Shown here piece after piece: positions 1-7,702 of a stretch of DNA of 27,403 nt. The DNA is taken from positions 1 to 27,403 of the forward strand of contig JBHGUR010000031.1 in the NCBI GenBank assembly GCA_048976805.1. Reading direction: 5' to 3'. A model generated the notes under the pieces. The model was not told the DNA's origin. It saw nothing but the letters and a program-made list of their open reading frames with translations, and did no database searches. Position numbers and translations under genes: made by a program. How positions within the stretch are numbered: the first letter of the stretch is position 1; each line of letters begins with the position of its first letter. Source of the DNA: Ectobacillus sp048976805 (lineage in GTDB: Bacteria > Bacillota > Bacilli > Bacillales > Bacillaceae_G).

Positions 1-198
1 GCCGATGTTGATTTTTATATCACGTACGTCTGTACATCACGGCTATGCAGACATTGCAACCCGCTCTTATCTTCTCCCTCTGGTTTTCCTTTGGACGAGG
101 CAGAACTAGGACCTGACCGTTACGATATACGGCTGGGAGAAAAAGAAGGGGTTCCATCAACACTAACGTTTAACACAGATTATTTTTAGGGTAGCCTG
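1..198 (+). repeat. Intergenic repeat family, copy A
   Basis: First copy of the family also found near 1914, 11417, 11680, 15570, 26870, 26975 and 27225. It carries the core block around ACATCACGGCTATGCAGAC, the TGGTTTTCC block, and the right end ACTAACGTTTAACACAG, followed by a TTATTTTTAGGGTAG tail. It is nearly identical to copy D (11680-11894), and the window begins exactly at that unit's GCCGATG start. Its tail abuts the broken 3' end of the epimerase gene. No open frame worth calling is seen in it. Confidence 0.85.
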
Positions 199-199
199 T

Positions 200-404
200 T
201 AAAAAATATGCAGTACTTGATTAGGATTTGGCGATGCTGGGCGGTTACGGCCACAATGGATTCAATCGGTTCCGGATGCTTTTGCAGCTCAAGCACAAGA
301 GGCGCCATCTTAATTGCTTCCGGCCTTGTACCGAATATTGTCATCACTTTGATTCGTTCTCTCGCTTCATTTCCCTCTTTCCATCCTTTTAATGCCTGCC
401 CCAT
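200..404 (-). pseudogene. mnaA: UDP-GlcNAc 2-epimerase, N-terminal fragment (truncated, frameshifted)
   Basis: The intact protein interconverts UDP-GlcNAc and UDP-ManNAc for teichoic acid linkage units and capsule. Only about 50 residues of its N-terminus remain, with the family signature KVMTIFGTRPEAIKMAPLV and then VTAQHRQ. After that the frame breaks. One base appears lost near 221-226, and the next frame still reads QVL-x-IF, as expected for this family, before a TAA near 202. Repeat copy A follows at once, so about 320 residues are missing. The first ATG (404) has a modest AAAAAGGA site. The fragment lies 81 bp downstream of the UDP-glucose dehydrogenase gene on the same strand, so the two were probably an operon. 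It should not be functional; an intact paralogue elsewhere would be needed for wall synthesis. Confidence 0.85.
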
Positions 405-485
405 AATCAGATATTCCTTTTTAGGTATTGGTTGCTAAACAGCGAAAATGGACCAGGCCAAAAGGAGACCTGTGCCATCCGAAGG

Positions 486-1805
486 CTATACCGATACTCC
501 CTTTTGCAAAACCGCTGCCCTGCCGATTGAATAGTAGTCAAGCTTATGCTGCTTCACATCATCTAAATCATAGCAATTTCGCCCATCAAATATAACGGGC
601 TGTCTCATAAGCTCGGCGTATCTCACAAGCGGGTATGCCTTAATGCATTCCCAATCCGTCACCAAAAATGCTGCATCCGCTCCCGTTATCGCCTCATCAA
701 TGCTGCGTGCATAACGAACCTCCGGAGGAAGAATGCGCTTGGCGTTTTCTGCCGCCTGCGGGTCATAAGCTACAATATGCGCTCCCGCTTCAAGCAGCTG
801 GTTTGCAATCACAATGGATGGAGCCTCCCGCATATCATCAGTATTCGGCTTAAACGTCAATCCAAGCAGCGCTGCTTTCTTTCCGCCTAAATCCATGACA
901 CTCTCCGCCTTTTTGACGAGGGAAGCCTGCTGCTTATTATTCACTTCAATAACCGCCTTTAACAATTGGAAATCATGTTGAACGTTTCCGGCAATTTGTA
1001 CAAGCGCATTTGTATCTTTCGGAAAGCACGAGCCCCCGTAGCCGATGCCTGCTTGCAAAAACTGGCTTCCAATCCTTTTATCCAATCCCATGCCAAATGC
1101 AACTTCTTCAATATTTGCGTTTGTTTTTTCGCATATGGTTGAAATCTCATTAATGAAGCTGATTTTTGTAGCTAAAAACGCATTGGAAGCGTATTTAATC
1201 ATCTCCGCGCTGCGCACATCCGTTTTAAATACAGGAATACGCAATGGCTGAAAAATTTCTTCTATAATATTCGCCACCTCTTCGCGCTCCGCTCCGACAA
1301 TGATGCGATCCCCTTGAAAAAAGTCGTACACGCCCGAGCCCTCCCGGAGAAACTCCGGATTTGATGCTATATCCACTGTAATATCCGCATGTGCATGCTG
1401 CTGTATAAGCTCCTTCATATAGTCATTCGTTCCTACCGGCACAGTGCTTTTTGTCACTACGATTATGTTGCACCTTGCATACCGGCCAATTTGCCGGCAT
1501 GCCATTTCAATATATGATAAGTTGGCAGAACCATCCATATTTTGGGGCGTTCCTACCGCAACAAAAATAACCTCTGCCTGCTTATAAGCTTGCTCCGGCT
1601 CACTCGTAAACGAAAGGCGTCCGCATGCAATCGCTTCCTGCAGCAATTCCTCCAACCCCGGTTCATAAATGGTCACGATTCCTTTTTGCAGCTGCCCAAT
1701 TTTTCTTTCATCAATGTCCAGGCAAGTAACAGAGTGGCCAATATGCGCCAGCCCAACTCCGGTGACAAGCCCGACATAGCCCGTTCCGACAACCGTTATT
1801 TTCAT
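486..1805 (-). CDS. tuaD: UDP-glucose 6-dehydrogenase
   Basis: Cytosolic NAD-dependent enzyme that oxidises UDP-glucose to UDP-glucuronate, a precursor for teichuronic acid or acidic exopolysaccharide. The 439 residues match family length. The N-terminal Rossmann domain opens with GTGYVGL (7-13), followed by VAVGTPQ (83-89), TKSTVPVGT (118-126) and NPEFLREG (149-156). The catalytic cysteine is Cys260 in GYGGSCFPKDT, and the C-terminal UDP-binding domain includes GLTFKPNTDDMREAPS. The ATG at 1805 has an AGAGGTG site five bases upstream. The truncated epimerase gene lies downstream on the same strand, and repeat copy B lies upstream. Bacilli often carry several paralogues (tuaD, ywqF, ytcA), so function is firm but the exact symbol is a best guess. 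Confidence 0.95.
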   Translation of the reverse strand: MKITVVGTGYVGLVTGVGLAHIGHSVTCLDIDERKIGQLQKGIVTIYEPGLEELLQEAIACGRLSFTSEPEQAYKQAEVIFVAVGTPQNMDGSANLSYIEMACRQIGRYARCNIIVVTKSTVPVGTNDYMKELIQQHAHADITVDIASNPEFLREGSGVYDFFQGDRIIVGAEREEVANIIEEIFQPLRIPVFKTDVRSAEMIKYASNAFLATKISFINEISTICEKTNANIEEVAFGMGLDKRIGSQFLQAGIGYGGSCFPKDTNALVQIAGNVQHDFQLLKAVIEVNNKQQASLVKKAESVMDLGGKKAALLGLTFKPNTDDMREAPSIVIANQLLEAGAHIVAYDPQAAENAKRILPPEVRYARSIDEAITGADAAFLVTDWECIKAYPLVRYAELMRQPVIFDGRNCYDLDDVKQHKLDYYSIGRAAVLQKGVSV

Positions 1806-2354
1806 CGAAGCACCTCTTTATTAGCTTTTTGCTTTTACCTTATAGCAATTCGGCCATCTCTTCAACTTTTCAACTGCAGCTTAAACTGTCCGCTGCCTGC
1901 TTGCCCCAAATAATAGGCTCTGTTAAAGACTGATGTTGAAAATCACATGATCTATAACTTAGGCCTGCATATCACGGCTATGTAGAACCTGGCGGCAGCC
2001 CGCACTCACTTCCTCTCTCTAGTTTTCCGCCGCATGGGGCAGACATAGGTTTTAGCCGCTTCTATGCATGGCTAGATGCTCTCTCCCCCCTAAAAAGAAG
2101 GGGATATATACCAACACTAACGTTTAACACAGGCCAAATAAAGAATGTATATTTTATTATAGAGATCAATTTTAGGTTATTCTTTACATATTTGTAAAAT
2201 AAATGTTAATAAGATTCCAGAATCCCCCTAACACAATCTTTGTTTTCCAGCTTAAAATTACGCAAAACCACGTATAAAAACCATTATATGGTAAATGATA
2301 AAAACTAGGGAGTTTATTTGTTTTTCGTATGAATAGATTAAGGGGGAAAGAAAC
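1806..2354. other. Gene-free interval holding repeat copy B
   Basis: This 549-bp gap separates the divergent UDP-glucose dehydrogenase and 70-residue membrane protein genes. 1806-1905 is the leader of the dehydrogenase gene; on the minus strand it has a TTGAAG and a TATAAG 15 bp apart, only a weak promoter candidate. 1906-2142 is repeat copy B with its flanking direct repeats. 2143-2340 is AT-rich with no clear RNA gene or operator. Confidence 0.6.
1914..2134 (+). repeat. Intergenic repeat family, copy B, with 8-bp flanking direct repeats
   Basis: A 221-bp element beginning TAGGCTCTGTTAAAG and ending GTTTAACACAGG, an imperfect terminal inverted repeat of about 25 bp. CCAAATAA occurs at 1906-1913 and again at 2135-2142, immediately outside both ends, as expected of an 8-bp target duplication. 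The internal core is the family core in a diverged subtype closer to copy G than to A, C or D. It is non-coding and looks like a non-autonomous mobile element. Confidence 0.8.
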
Positions 2355-2567
2355 ATGGCAAAAGAGAAAGAGCAACGCTATAAAGCTCGTAAAATTATGT
2401 ACAATTTTTATGCGATACTATGCTTTGTTATCAGCATCATATTCTTAATGGGATTCCATTGGGACACATATTGGCGAGGCCTAAGTTTTCTCGCAGCCGG
2501 GCTGTTTTTCTTATATGTAAGCAAGCTGCAATCTTCGTTCGAAGCAGAACAATACCAAGAAAAATAA
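2355..2567 (+). CDS. Small two-helix membrane protein, unknown function
   Basis: A 70-residue protein that I do not recognise. A basic N-terminus (KEKEQRYKARK) is followed by two hydrophobic segments at about 14-33 and 41-57, then an acidic, polar tail (SSFEAEQYQEK). The ATG has a strong AAGGGGGAAAG ribosome binding site ending five bases upstream, the main argument that the gene is real. It is the only plus-strand gene in the first 6.3 kb and is convergent with the GT4 glycosyltransferase gene. It could be a small inner-membrane accessory protein, but nothing in the sequence points to a function. Confidence 0.75.
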   Translation: MAKEKEQRYKARKIMYNFYAILCFVISIIFLMGFHWDTYWRGLSFLAAGLFFLYVSKLQSSFEAEQYQEK

Positions 2568-2580
2568 GTTATCATTTTTC

Positions 2581-2635
2581 AGCGGGACATCCCCGCTTCA
2601 AACGAAGCGCAGATTTAATCAAATATTTGATTAAA
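2581..2635. other. Hairpins and a perfect 22-bp palindrome between convergent genes
   Basis: Three nested or adjacent dyads fill the gap between two convergent genes. AGCGGG (2581-2586) pairs with CCCGCT (2592-2597). GCTTC (2596-2600) pairs with GAAGC (2605-2609) and overlaps the first hairpin. Positions 2614-2635 are a perfect AT-rich 22-bp palindrome. No clean T-run follows in either direction, so a standard terminator is not certain; a bidirectional transcription stop or a protein-binding dyad are both possible. Confidence 0.5.
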
Positions 2636-2642
2636 CATAAGG

Positions 2643-3722
2643 CTAAAGTCTCATGTACAGCTGTTTATAGCTGTTAATCATCACATCGTTGCTGAAGTTC
2701 TTATAAAAATCGCGGTGCGCTTCTTTGGCCATCCGCAGCCGTTTTTGCTCATCCTCCAGCAGTTCCCAGATACGTTCCGCCAGCGCCCGGGCATCCTTTA
2801 TATCTACCACATAGCCGCTTTGGCCATCCCGGATAACCTCCGCGCCAAAGCCGGCTTTTGTCGTCACAATCGGCTTTTCATATGCCATCGCCTCCAGCAG
2901 GGTTAGCTGCCCGCCCTCCCAAAGCGAAGACATGACATAAATATCCATAATCGCAAACAAATCACTAATGTTTGGAATATGGCCGATAAAATAGACATTT
3001 TTCAAATCGGCGGCATATGCATGCAATTGCTTCGTATACGCCGCTTCCCCTTCACCCGGAATGACAAACGCAACATGCTCAAACCGCTCATTCAATTTTC
3101 GGGCCGCATCAATAAAATATTCGAGCCCCTTCTGCACGTCAAGACGGGAAAGCGTGCTAATTACAGTTGCATCCTGCGGAATACCGAGCTCTTCCTTAAT
3201 TTCTTCAGGCGTGCGGGATGAACGGACAAGCCGCTCCGGTTCAATGGAATTGCGGATGGTGCTGCATTTGTTCTTTTGAAAAATCGTAAAATGCTTCTCC
3301 GTAAAATCCTTTACCGCGCCAGAAACAGCTACGATTGCATCCGCTTTATTTAAGTAATAGCTATATTTGAGCTTGCCCCACGGATTTACGAAAAAGCCAT
3401 ATGTATTATGAACCGTTTCAATTACCTTTACACCGCACTTTTTCGCAGCTGAGATGGCTTCAAAACAAAAATGCGTCTGCACAATATCGAATCCCTCGCG
3501 CTTGATAAGTTCTACCAGCTTGCCGATGCGCTCGCGTTTCGTAGCGCCCGCCAATTCATAAGAAACAACCCCCTTATCCGCCAGCCGCTCCGCTACCTGG
3601 CCGCCGCGAAAATAAGCGACGCGCACATCGAATCTATCATCCTTCGTATTTTTAACGAGATTATAAATAACCTCTTCCAGTCCCCCTTTATCAAGCGCTT
3701 CACAAACATGCAAAATTTTCAT
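2643..3722 (-). CDS. GT4-family glycosyltransferase
   Basis: A 359-residue GT-B fold retaining glycosyltransferase, probably at the cytoplasmic face of the membrane, adding a sugar from a nucleotide donor to a lipid-linked glycan. The N-terminal half holds the acceptor-side glycine loop (KGGLEEV, 12-18), and the C-terminal half holds RLDVQKGLEYFI (about 193-204). The family E-x7-E donor motif is E269-GGQLTLL-E277. The ATG at 3722 has an AAGGAGGGAGG site that overlaps the stop of the flippase gene (15 bp between the genes), so the two are translated as one unit. Partnership with a flippase suggests repeat-unit assembly for a capsule, teichuronic acid or similar glycan. Donor and acceptor cannot be read from the sequence. 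Confidence 0.9.
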   Translation of the reverse strand: MKILHVCEALDKGGLEEVIYNLVKNTKDDRFDVRVAYFRGGQVAERLADKGVVSYELAGATKRERIGKLVELIKREGFDIVQTHFCFEAISAAKKCGVKVIETVHNTYGFFVNPWGKLKYSYYLNKADAIVAVSGAVKDFTEKHFTIFQKNKCSTIRNSIEPERLVRSSRTPEEIKEELGIPQDATVISTLSRLDVQKGLEYFIDAARKLNERFEHVAFVIPGEGEAAYTKQLHAYAADLKNVYFIGHIPNISDLFAIMDIYVMSSLWEGGQLTLLEAMAYEKPIVTTKAGFGAEVIRDGQSGYVVDIKDARALAERIWELLEDEQKRLRMAKEAHRDFYKNFSNDVMINSYKQLYMRL

Positions 3723-3737
3723 TATTGCCCTCCCTCC

Positions 3738-4982
3738 TTAAAAAATGCGAATGCCTTTTTGGCGCAGTACAATATATTGCCGCACCCCGATGCTCAGCTC
3801 TGTAAGCAGCACCGTAATCGCCGTTCCAACATAGCCAAATTGCGGCACAAGTACAAACGCTAACGCAAGATTAATAACAACTGTAACAAGCATAATGCGC
3901 ATAAATTCTTTTTCATATCCGAACGTTACCATCGTTTGGACGCCAAGCAAATTATTCAATCCGATAATAATTGGCAAAAACGAAACAACCCGCAAAGCTA
4001 AAACAATTTCTTCATAATGCCGCCCAAAGAAAATAGTAACGATAAAATCAGCAAGCCCGATTGTTACAGCTGTAATCGGCACTGTCACCAGCAGCACAGC
4101 CCAAAGCGATTTTCGCAAAAATGCAATCGCCTCTTCTTTCGATTTATGGGCGAGCGAGCTAATATGCGGAAACAACGCGCCCGCTACCGGATTCACAACA
4201 CTGACCGCCGCGTTGATGAGCTTTTCAGCACCGCCAAAATAAAAGACTTGCGTTTTATTTGTGAACAACCCGAGCACAACCGTATTCCCGGCTGTAAACG
4301 CGCTGACTGCCGCATTCGACACGAATACGCTCCATCCCTTTTGCAGCTGCTCCTTCATATCCTGCCAGCGCGGCTGCATCCAGCGAATGCCGAATTTATA
4401 CCGTACAATAAAGAGCGATACGGCTCCGACCGCCAAGTGCCCCGCCGATAAGAGAATCGGGGAATACAACAAGTCTTCCGGCCCTTGAATAAATATAAAA
4501 ATCCCCACAGTAAAAATAATTTTGGAGATTGCGCTAAATATCGTAATATACTTCATTTCCTCCATACCCTGAAAAAAATAAACCGGAAACAATACCGTAC
4601 CGACCGTTATTCCGAAAAACAGCACAAAAAATAAAAAGTGCTCTCGATATTTTGGTATTGTAAAACATATGGCCAGCAATACAAGAAAGCTGATAAGCGC
4701 AAGCAGCAGCTTTACCGTCAAAACGGTGCTGTGAATCTTCCTGACTTTTTCTTTATCTTCCCGGGCAATCGCGATTTGCTTCGTCGCAATTAAATTAAAA
4801 CCATAATCCGTTACTGTAACAAAAATAACGTTCATCGCCTGCCCTGTAAAAATCAAGCCTTGATTTCCGCCGCCAAGCACCCTTGTCAAATACGGCACTG
4901 TAATAAGCGGCAGTATGTAATTTAAGCCTTGCAAAATGGCTAAAGAAATAAAATTCGATAAAAGCTTGCGTTTCGTTGACAT
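3738..4982 (-). CDS. Polysaccharide flippase (Wzx/RfbX-like, MATE/MOP superfamily)
   Basis: A 414-residue membrane protein with about 12 hydrophobic helices. It is expected to move undecaprenyl-linked repeat units across the cytoplasmic membrane. The N-terminus has the typical KLLSNFISLAILQGLNYILP pattern, followed by PYLTRVLG and GLIFTGQAM, features of oligosaccharide translocases. It is slightly shorter than many Wzx proteins (430-480). The start at 4982 has a GGTGG site unusually close to the ATG (three bases), and no better in-frame start is visible. The GT4 gene follows after 15 bp. Upstream is the galU terminator and a short leader with a 7-bp inverted repeat. No wzy polymerase is in the window. 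Confidence 0.9.
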   Translation of the reverse strand: MSTKRKLLSNFISLAILQGLNYILPLITVPYLTRVLGGGNQGLIFTGQAMNVIFVTVTDYGFNLIATKQIAIAREDKEKVRKIHSTVLTVKLLLALISFLVLLAICFTIPKYREHFLFFVLFFGITVGTVLFPVYFFQGMEEMKYITIFSAISKIIFTVGIFIFIQGPEDLLYSPILLSAGHLAVGAVSLFIVRYKFGIRWMQPRWQDMKEQLQKGWSVFVSNAAVSAFTAGNTVVLGLFTNKTQVFYFGGAEKLINAAVSVVNPVAGALFPHISSLAHKSKEEAIAFLRKSLWAVLLVTVPITAVTIGLADFIVTIFFGRHYEEIVLALRVVSFLPIIIGLNNLLGVQTMVTFGYEKEFMRIMLVTVVINLALAFVLVPQFGYVGTAITVLLTELSIGVRQYIVLRQKGIRIF

Positions 4983-5024
4983 AGTCCACCACTTTACCTA
5001 AAAAATTTTTAAGAAAATTTACCG

Positions 5025-5069
5025 ATTGGCATGATTATTTGCTGCCAATTTCTCTCTGATTCATTATAC
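5025..5069 (-). promoter_or_regulatory. Flippase operon leader: -10 element and 7-bp inverted repeat
   Basis: On the minus strand a perfect TATAAT lies at 5064-5069, with only a poor -35 (TTTTTC) 17 bp upstream. Downstream of it, in the presumed leader, ATTGGCA (5025-5031) and TGCCAAT (5043-5049) form a perfect 7-bp inverted repeat with an 11-base spacer. It could be an operator or an RNA hairpin. No T-run follows, so it is not a terminator. Confidence 0.4.
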
Positions 5070-5083
5070 GGCTTTTCATTCAA

Positions 5084-5134
5084 TAGAAAAAGGGCACTCT
5101 GCAACGCAAATGATAGGATGCATACCGTGCCCTT
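5084..5134 (-). terminator. Rho-independent terminator of galU
   Basis: On the minus strand AAGGGCAC (5134-5127) pairs with GTGCCCTT (5097-5090) and a T-run follows directly. The 29-base loop is large but the stem is perfect. It lies just after the galU stop and separates galU from the flippase operon. Confidence 0.8.
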
Positions 5135-5144
5135 ATATATCATC

Positions 5145-6023
5145 TTATTTGCCGTATTCGATCAATTTTTTCTCCATAAACTCGATTAAGGCAGGACGAA
5201 GTTCCTCGCTTTGCAGCGCAAATTCAAGCGTCGTTTCCACAAAACCAAGCTTCTCTCCGACATCATACCGTTTGCCTTCAAATTCGTAAGCAAATACGCG
5301 CTGGATGCCATTTAAGTTTTCAATGGCATCGGTGAGTTGGATCTCTCCGCCCGCGCCAATGCTTTGCTTTTCTAAAAACATAAAAATTTCCGGCGTTAAA
5401 ATGTACCTTCCAATAATCGCTAAATTGGAAGGCGCTGTTCCCGGAGCCGGCTTTTCTACAAATTGGCGCACTTGATAGCGGCGTCCCGTTTGCTCAATCG
5501 GGTCAATTACACCATAGCGGTGCGTTTCGTCATCCCCTACCTTCATTACGCCAATAACAGAGGAAAGTGTTCTTTCGTATTCATCCATTAGCTGGCGCAA
5601 ACATGGCGTTTCCGCCTGGACAATGTCGTCTCCAAGCAAAATGGCGAACGGCTCGTTTCCGACGAAGTTTCGAGCGCACCATACCGCATGGCCAAGCCCT
5701 TTCGGTTCCTTTTGGCGGATATAATGAATATTTGCCATCTGGGATGATTCCTGAACCTTCTCAAGCAAATCATATTTTCCCTTTTCAAGTAAGTTTTGTT
5801 CTAATTCAAAGGCGTGGTCAAAATGATCTTCAATCGCCCGCTTTCCTTTTCCCGTCACGATAATAATATCTTCAATTCCAGAAGCGATTGCTTCTTCTAC
5901 TATGTATTGAATAGTCGGCTTGTCCAAAATCGGCAACATTTCCTTTGGCATCGCCTTTGTAGCCGGCAAAAACCGCGTCCCTAGACCGGCAGCAGGAATA
6001 ATTGCCTTGCGAATTTTCTTCAA
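5145..6023 (-). CDS. galU: UTP-glucose-1-phosphate uridylyltransferase
   Basis: Cytosolic enzyme that makes UDP-glucose from UTP and glucose 1-phosphate, feeding the UDP-glucose dehydrogenase, glucosylation of teichoic acids and the diglucosyl lipid anchor of lipoteichoic acid. The nucleotide-binding loop AAGLGTRFLPATKAMPKEM is near the N-terminus, followed by KGLGHAVWCA, LLGDD, FVEKP and GGEIQLTDAI, all characteristic of GalU/GtaB. I choose the TTG at 6023 (292 residues, MKKIRKAIIP). It is preceded by CCAGGAGGGG at good spacing, whereas the upstream ATG at 6044 would place that ribosome binding site inside the coding region. A promoter lies at 6104-6133 and a terminator follows the gene, so it looks monocistronic. 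Confidence 0.96.
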   Translation of the reverse strand: MKKIRKAIIPAAGLGTRFLPATKAMPKEMLPILDKPTIQYIVEEAIASGIEDIIIVTGKGKRAIEDHFDHAFELEQNLLEKGKYDLLEKVQESSQMANIHYIRQKEPKGLGHAVWCARNFVGNEPFAILLGDDIVQAETPCLRQLMDEYERTLSSVIGVMKVGDDETHRYGVIDPIEQTGRRYQVRQFVEKPAPGTAPSNLAIIGRYILTPEIFMFLEKQSIGAGGEIQLTDAIENLNGIQRVFAYEFEGKRYDVGEKLGFVETTLEFALQSEELRPALIEFMEKKLIEYGK

Positions 6024-6103
6024 CTTTACCCCTCCTGGTTCCACATCCGCATGTATAATATAACCGCTTTTAAAAATACATTTTTTATGATTAAAACACC
6101 GTT

Positions 6104-6133
6104 ATTATACCATATTTCCCCTTTTTTTGACTA
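6104..6133 (-). promoter_or_regulatory. galU promoter (extended -10)
   Basis: On the minus strand TAGTCA (6133-6128) is followed by 18 bp and TATAAT (6109-6104), with an upstream TGG giving a TGn extended -10. The divergent tagO promoter lies about 120 bp away. Confidence 0.65.
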
Positions 6134-6227
6134 TTACACATGCATAATCCGGTTTTACAGCGAAAAGAATAATGACAAATTGTAACATGTTTCACACTTT
6201 AGTAATCAAATTTACATGAAAAAAAGA

Positions 6228-6255
6228 TTGAATTCTACTTTTTTTATGTTACGAT
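6228..6255 (+). promoter_or_regulatory. tagO promoter
   Basis: TTGAAT (6228-6233), a 16-bp spacer, and TACGAT (6250-6255) form a reasonable sigma-A promoter about 85 bp upstream of the tagO start. Confidence 0.6.
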
Positions 6256-6339
6256 ATCTTAAGAGTTGAAAAATATGGATTTGAACCTACACATAGTTTT
6301 ATTTATACGCCTGAAACTATACTTAGAGGTGGGGTATTG

Positions 6340-7410
6340 GTGAACTCGCAAATCATTTATGGATTTTTTGCATCCCTCGTTACAGTGTTAGTCGTTACCC
6401 CTTTCGTTATCAAGCTTGCGTTTAAGATTGGGGCCGTTGATAAACCGAATGCCAGAAAGGTGCATACAAGAATCGTGCCGCGCCTCGGGGGATTGGCGAT
6501 TTTCATCGGGGTAATCGCCGGATATTTGGCAAGCGGATTATATCAGGAGCGCATGATGACGATTGCAGCAGGAGCGGTTATTATTGTAATCGTGGGCATT
6601 TTGGATGATATATATGAGCTTTCCCCAAAATGGAAGCTTCTCGGACAAGTAACAGTGGCTGTACTCATCGTAAAGAGCGGCTTAACGATACAAATTCTTA
6701 GCATTCCATTGGTTGAAGGATATTTCGATTTAGGAATATGGTCCTATCCGATTACAATTCTTTGGATTGTCGGCATTACAAACGCCATCAACCTAATAGA
6801 CGGACTGGACGGACTTTCTGCAGGCATTTCCACAATCGCGCTTGCGACAATTGCATTTATGGCCGCGCAGCAAAATACGTTCCTTATTTTAACCATCGCG
6901 GTTATTGTAATCGCAAGCACAATCGGATTTTTGTTCTTCAATTTCCACCCAGCAAAGATTTTCATGGGTGATACGGGAGCTTTATTTTTAGGCTATTGTA
7001 TTTCTGTTTTATCATTGCTTGGCCTTTACAAAAGCGTTACACTATTTAGTTTTATCGTGCCGATTATCATTTTAGGCGTTCCGGTATTTGATACGACGTT
7101 CGCTATTATCCGAAGAATCGTAAATAAAAAACCGATTTCAGCGCCTGATAAATCGCACTTGCACCATCGCTTGTTGGCAATTGGATTTTCCCACCGGACA
7201 ACGGTGCTGCTGATTTACGCTTTCGGTATCTTTTTCAGCTTGATTGCTTTGATTTTTGAAAGTTCGACGCTTTGGATGTCCATTTTCATTATATTCGGGC
7301 TAATTTTAGTTACAGAAATTTTAGCAGAAGGCATCGGCCTCGTCCATGAACGGTATAGGCCAATTTTAACCTTCTATAAGAAGGTAACGGGTCGGCAAGA
7401 CAATTATTAA
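6340..7410 (+). CDS. tagO: Undecaprenyl-phosphate GlcNAc-1-phosphate transferase (TagO/WecA)
   Basis: Polytopic membrane enzyme (about 11 helices) that transfers GlcNAc-1-phosphate from UDP-GlcNAc to undecaprenyl phosphate, the first step of wall teichoic acid and of other lipid-linked glycans. Motifs in order: KVHTRIVPRLGGLAIF (substrate loop), the DD pair before IYELSP (about 90-91), NLIDGLDGLSAG (about 152-163), FMGDTGALFLGY (about 209-220) and the cytoplasmic HLHHR (about 274-278). At about 356 residues it is the size of B. subtilis TagO. Adjacent TTG (6337) and GTG (6340) codons follow an AGAGGTGGGG site; spacing favours the GTG. It is divergent from galU and followed by a terminator. 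Confidence 0.95.
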   Translation: MNSQIIYGFFASLVTVLVVTPFVIKLAFKIGAVDKPNARKVHTRIVPRLGGLAIFIGVIAGYLASGLYQERMMTIAAGAVIIVIVGILDDIYELSPKWKLLGQVTVAVLIVKSGLTIQILSIPLVEGYFDLGIWSYPITILWIVGITNAINLIDGLDGLSAGISTIALATIAFMAAQQNTFLILTIAVIVIASTIGFLFFNFHPAKIFMGDTGALFLGYCISVLSLLGLYKSVTLFSFIVPIIILGVPVFDTTFAIIRRIVNKKPISAPDKSHLHHRLLAIGFSHRTTVLLIYAFGIFFSLIALIFESSTLWMSIFIIFGLILVTEILAEGIGLVHERYRPILTFYKKVTGRQDNY

Positions 7411-7432
7411 TACACAATTCAATTACCATTTC

Positions 7433-7466
7433 AAAAAGGAGCGGACTTTTGGTCAGCTCTTTTTCG
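7433..7466 (+). terminator. tagO terminator
   Basis: AAAAAGGAGC pairs with GCTCTTTTTC around a 13-base loop and ends in a T-rich tract. It lies about 23 bp after the tagO stop. Confidence 0.75.
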
Positions 7467-7493
7467 TTTTTACATATTATGTAATATCGAGGT

Positions 7494-7625
7494 TGTAGGG
7501 AGCCCTCGCAGTACGAAGCGGCGACTCCAGCAGGAAAAGCGGGACATCCGAGACCCTGGACTGAGCGCAGCGAGGGAAGTGGCTCGGCCTTCCGGAGCTG
7601 AACGAGCCGATTCCGCTTTTCTTTT
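7494..7625. repeat. GC-rich structured intergenic repeat
   Basis: A GC-rich, dyad-rich block in an AT-rich gap (7411-7702). Outer arms AAGCGG (about 7516-7521) and CCGCTT (about 7613-7618) can pair, and GGCTCG and CGAGCC pair inside. Positions 7513-7583 match, in reverse orientation, the core of the MITE at 15750-15822 with about one mismatch in eight. From memory it resembles the GCGGCGACTCC-type intergenic repeats common in Bacillaceae. It lies between the tagO terminator and the deacetylase gene and contains no credible frame. Confidence 0.7.
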
Positions 7626-7702
7626 CCATAATATGCTTTGATTATGTTGCTTGCATTTGTATATCCTAAAATTACAACATACTTCTGGGCAAGGTGAACG
7701 TT

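Noticed and set aside
1542..1913. 123-codon plus-strand open frame opposite the UDP-glucose dehydrogenase gene
   Set aside because: It is antisense to a well-supported enzyme gene, has no ribosome binding site and no recognisable motif.
4017..4451. 144-codon plus-strand open frame inside the flippase gene
   Set aside because: It is antisense to the membrane protein gene; its composition is that of a frame shadow and it has no start context.
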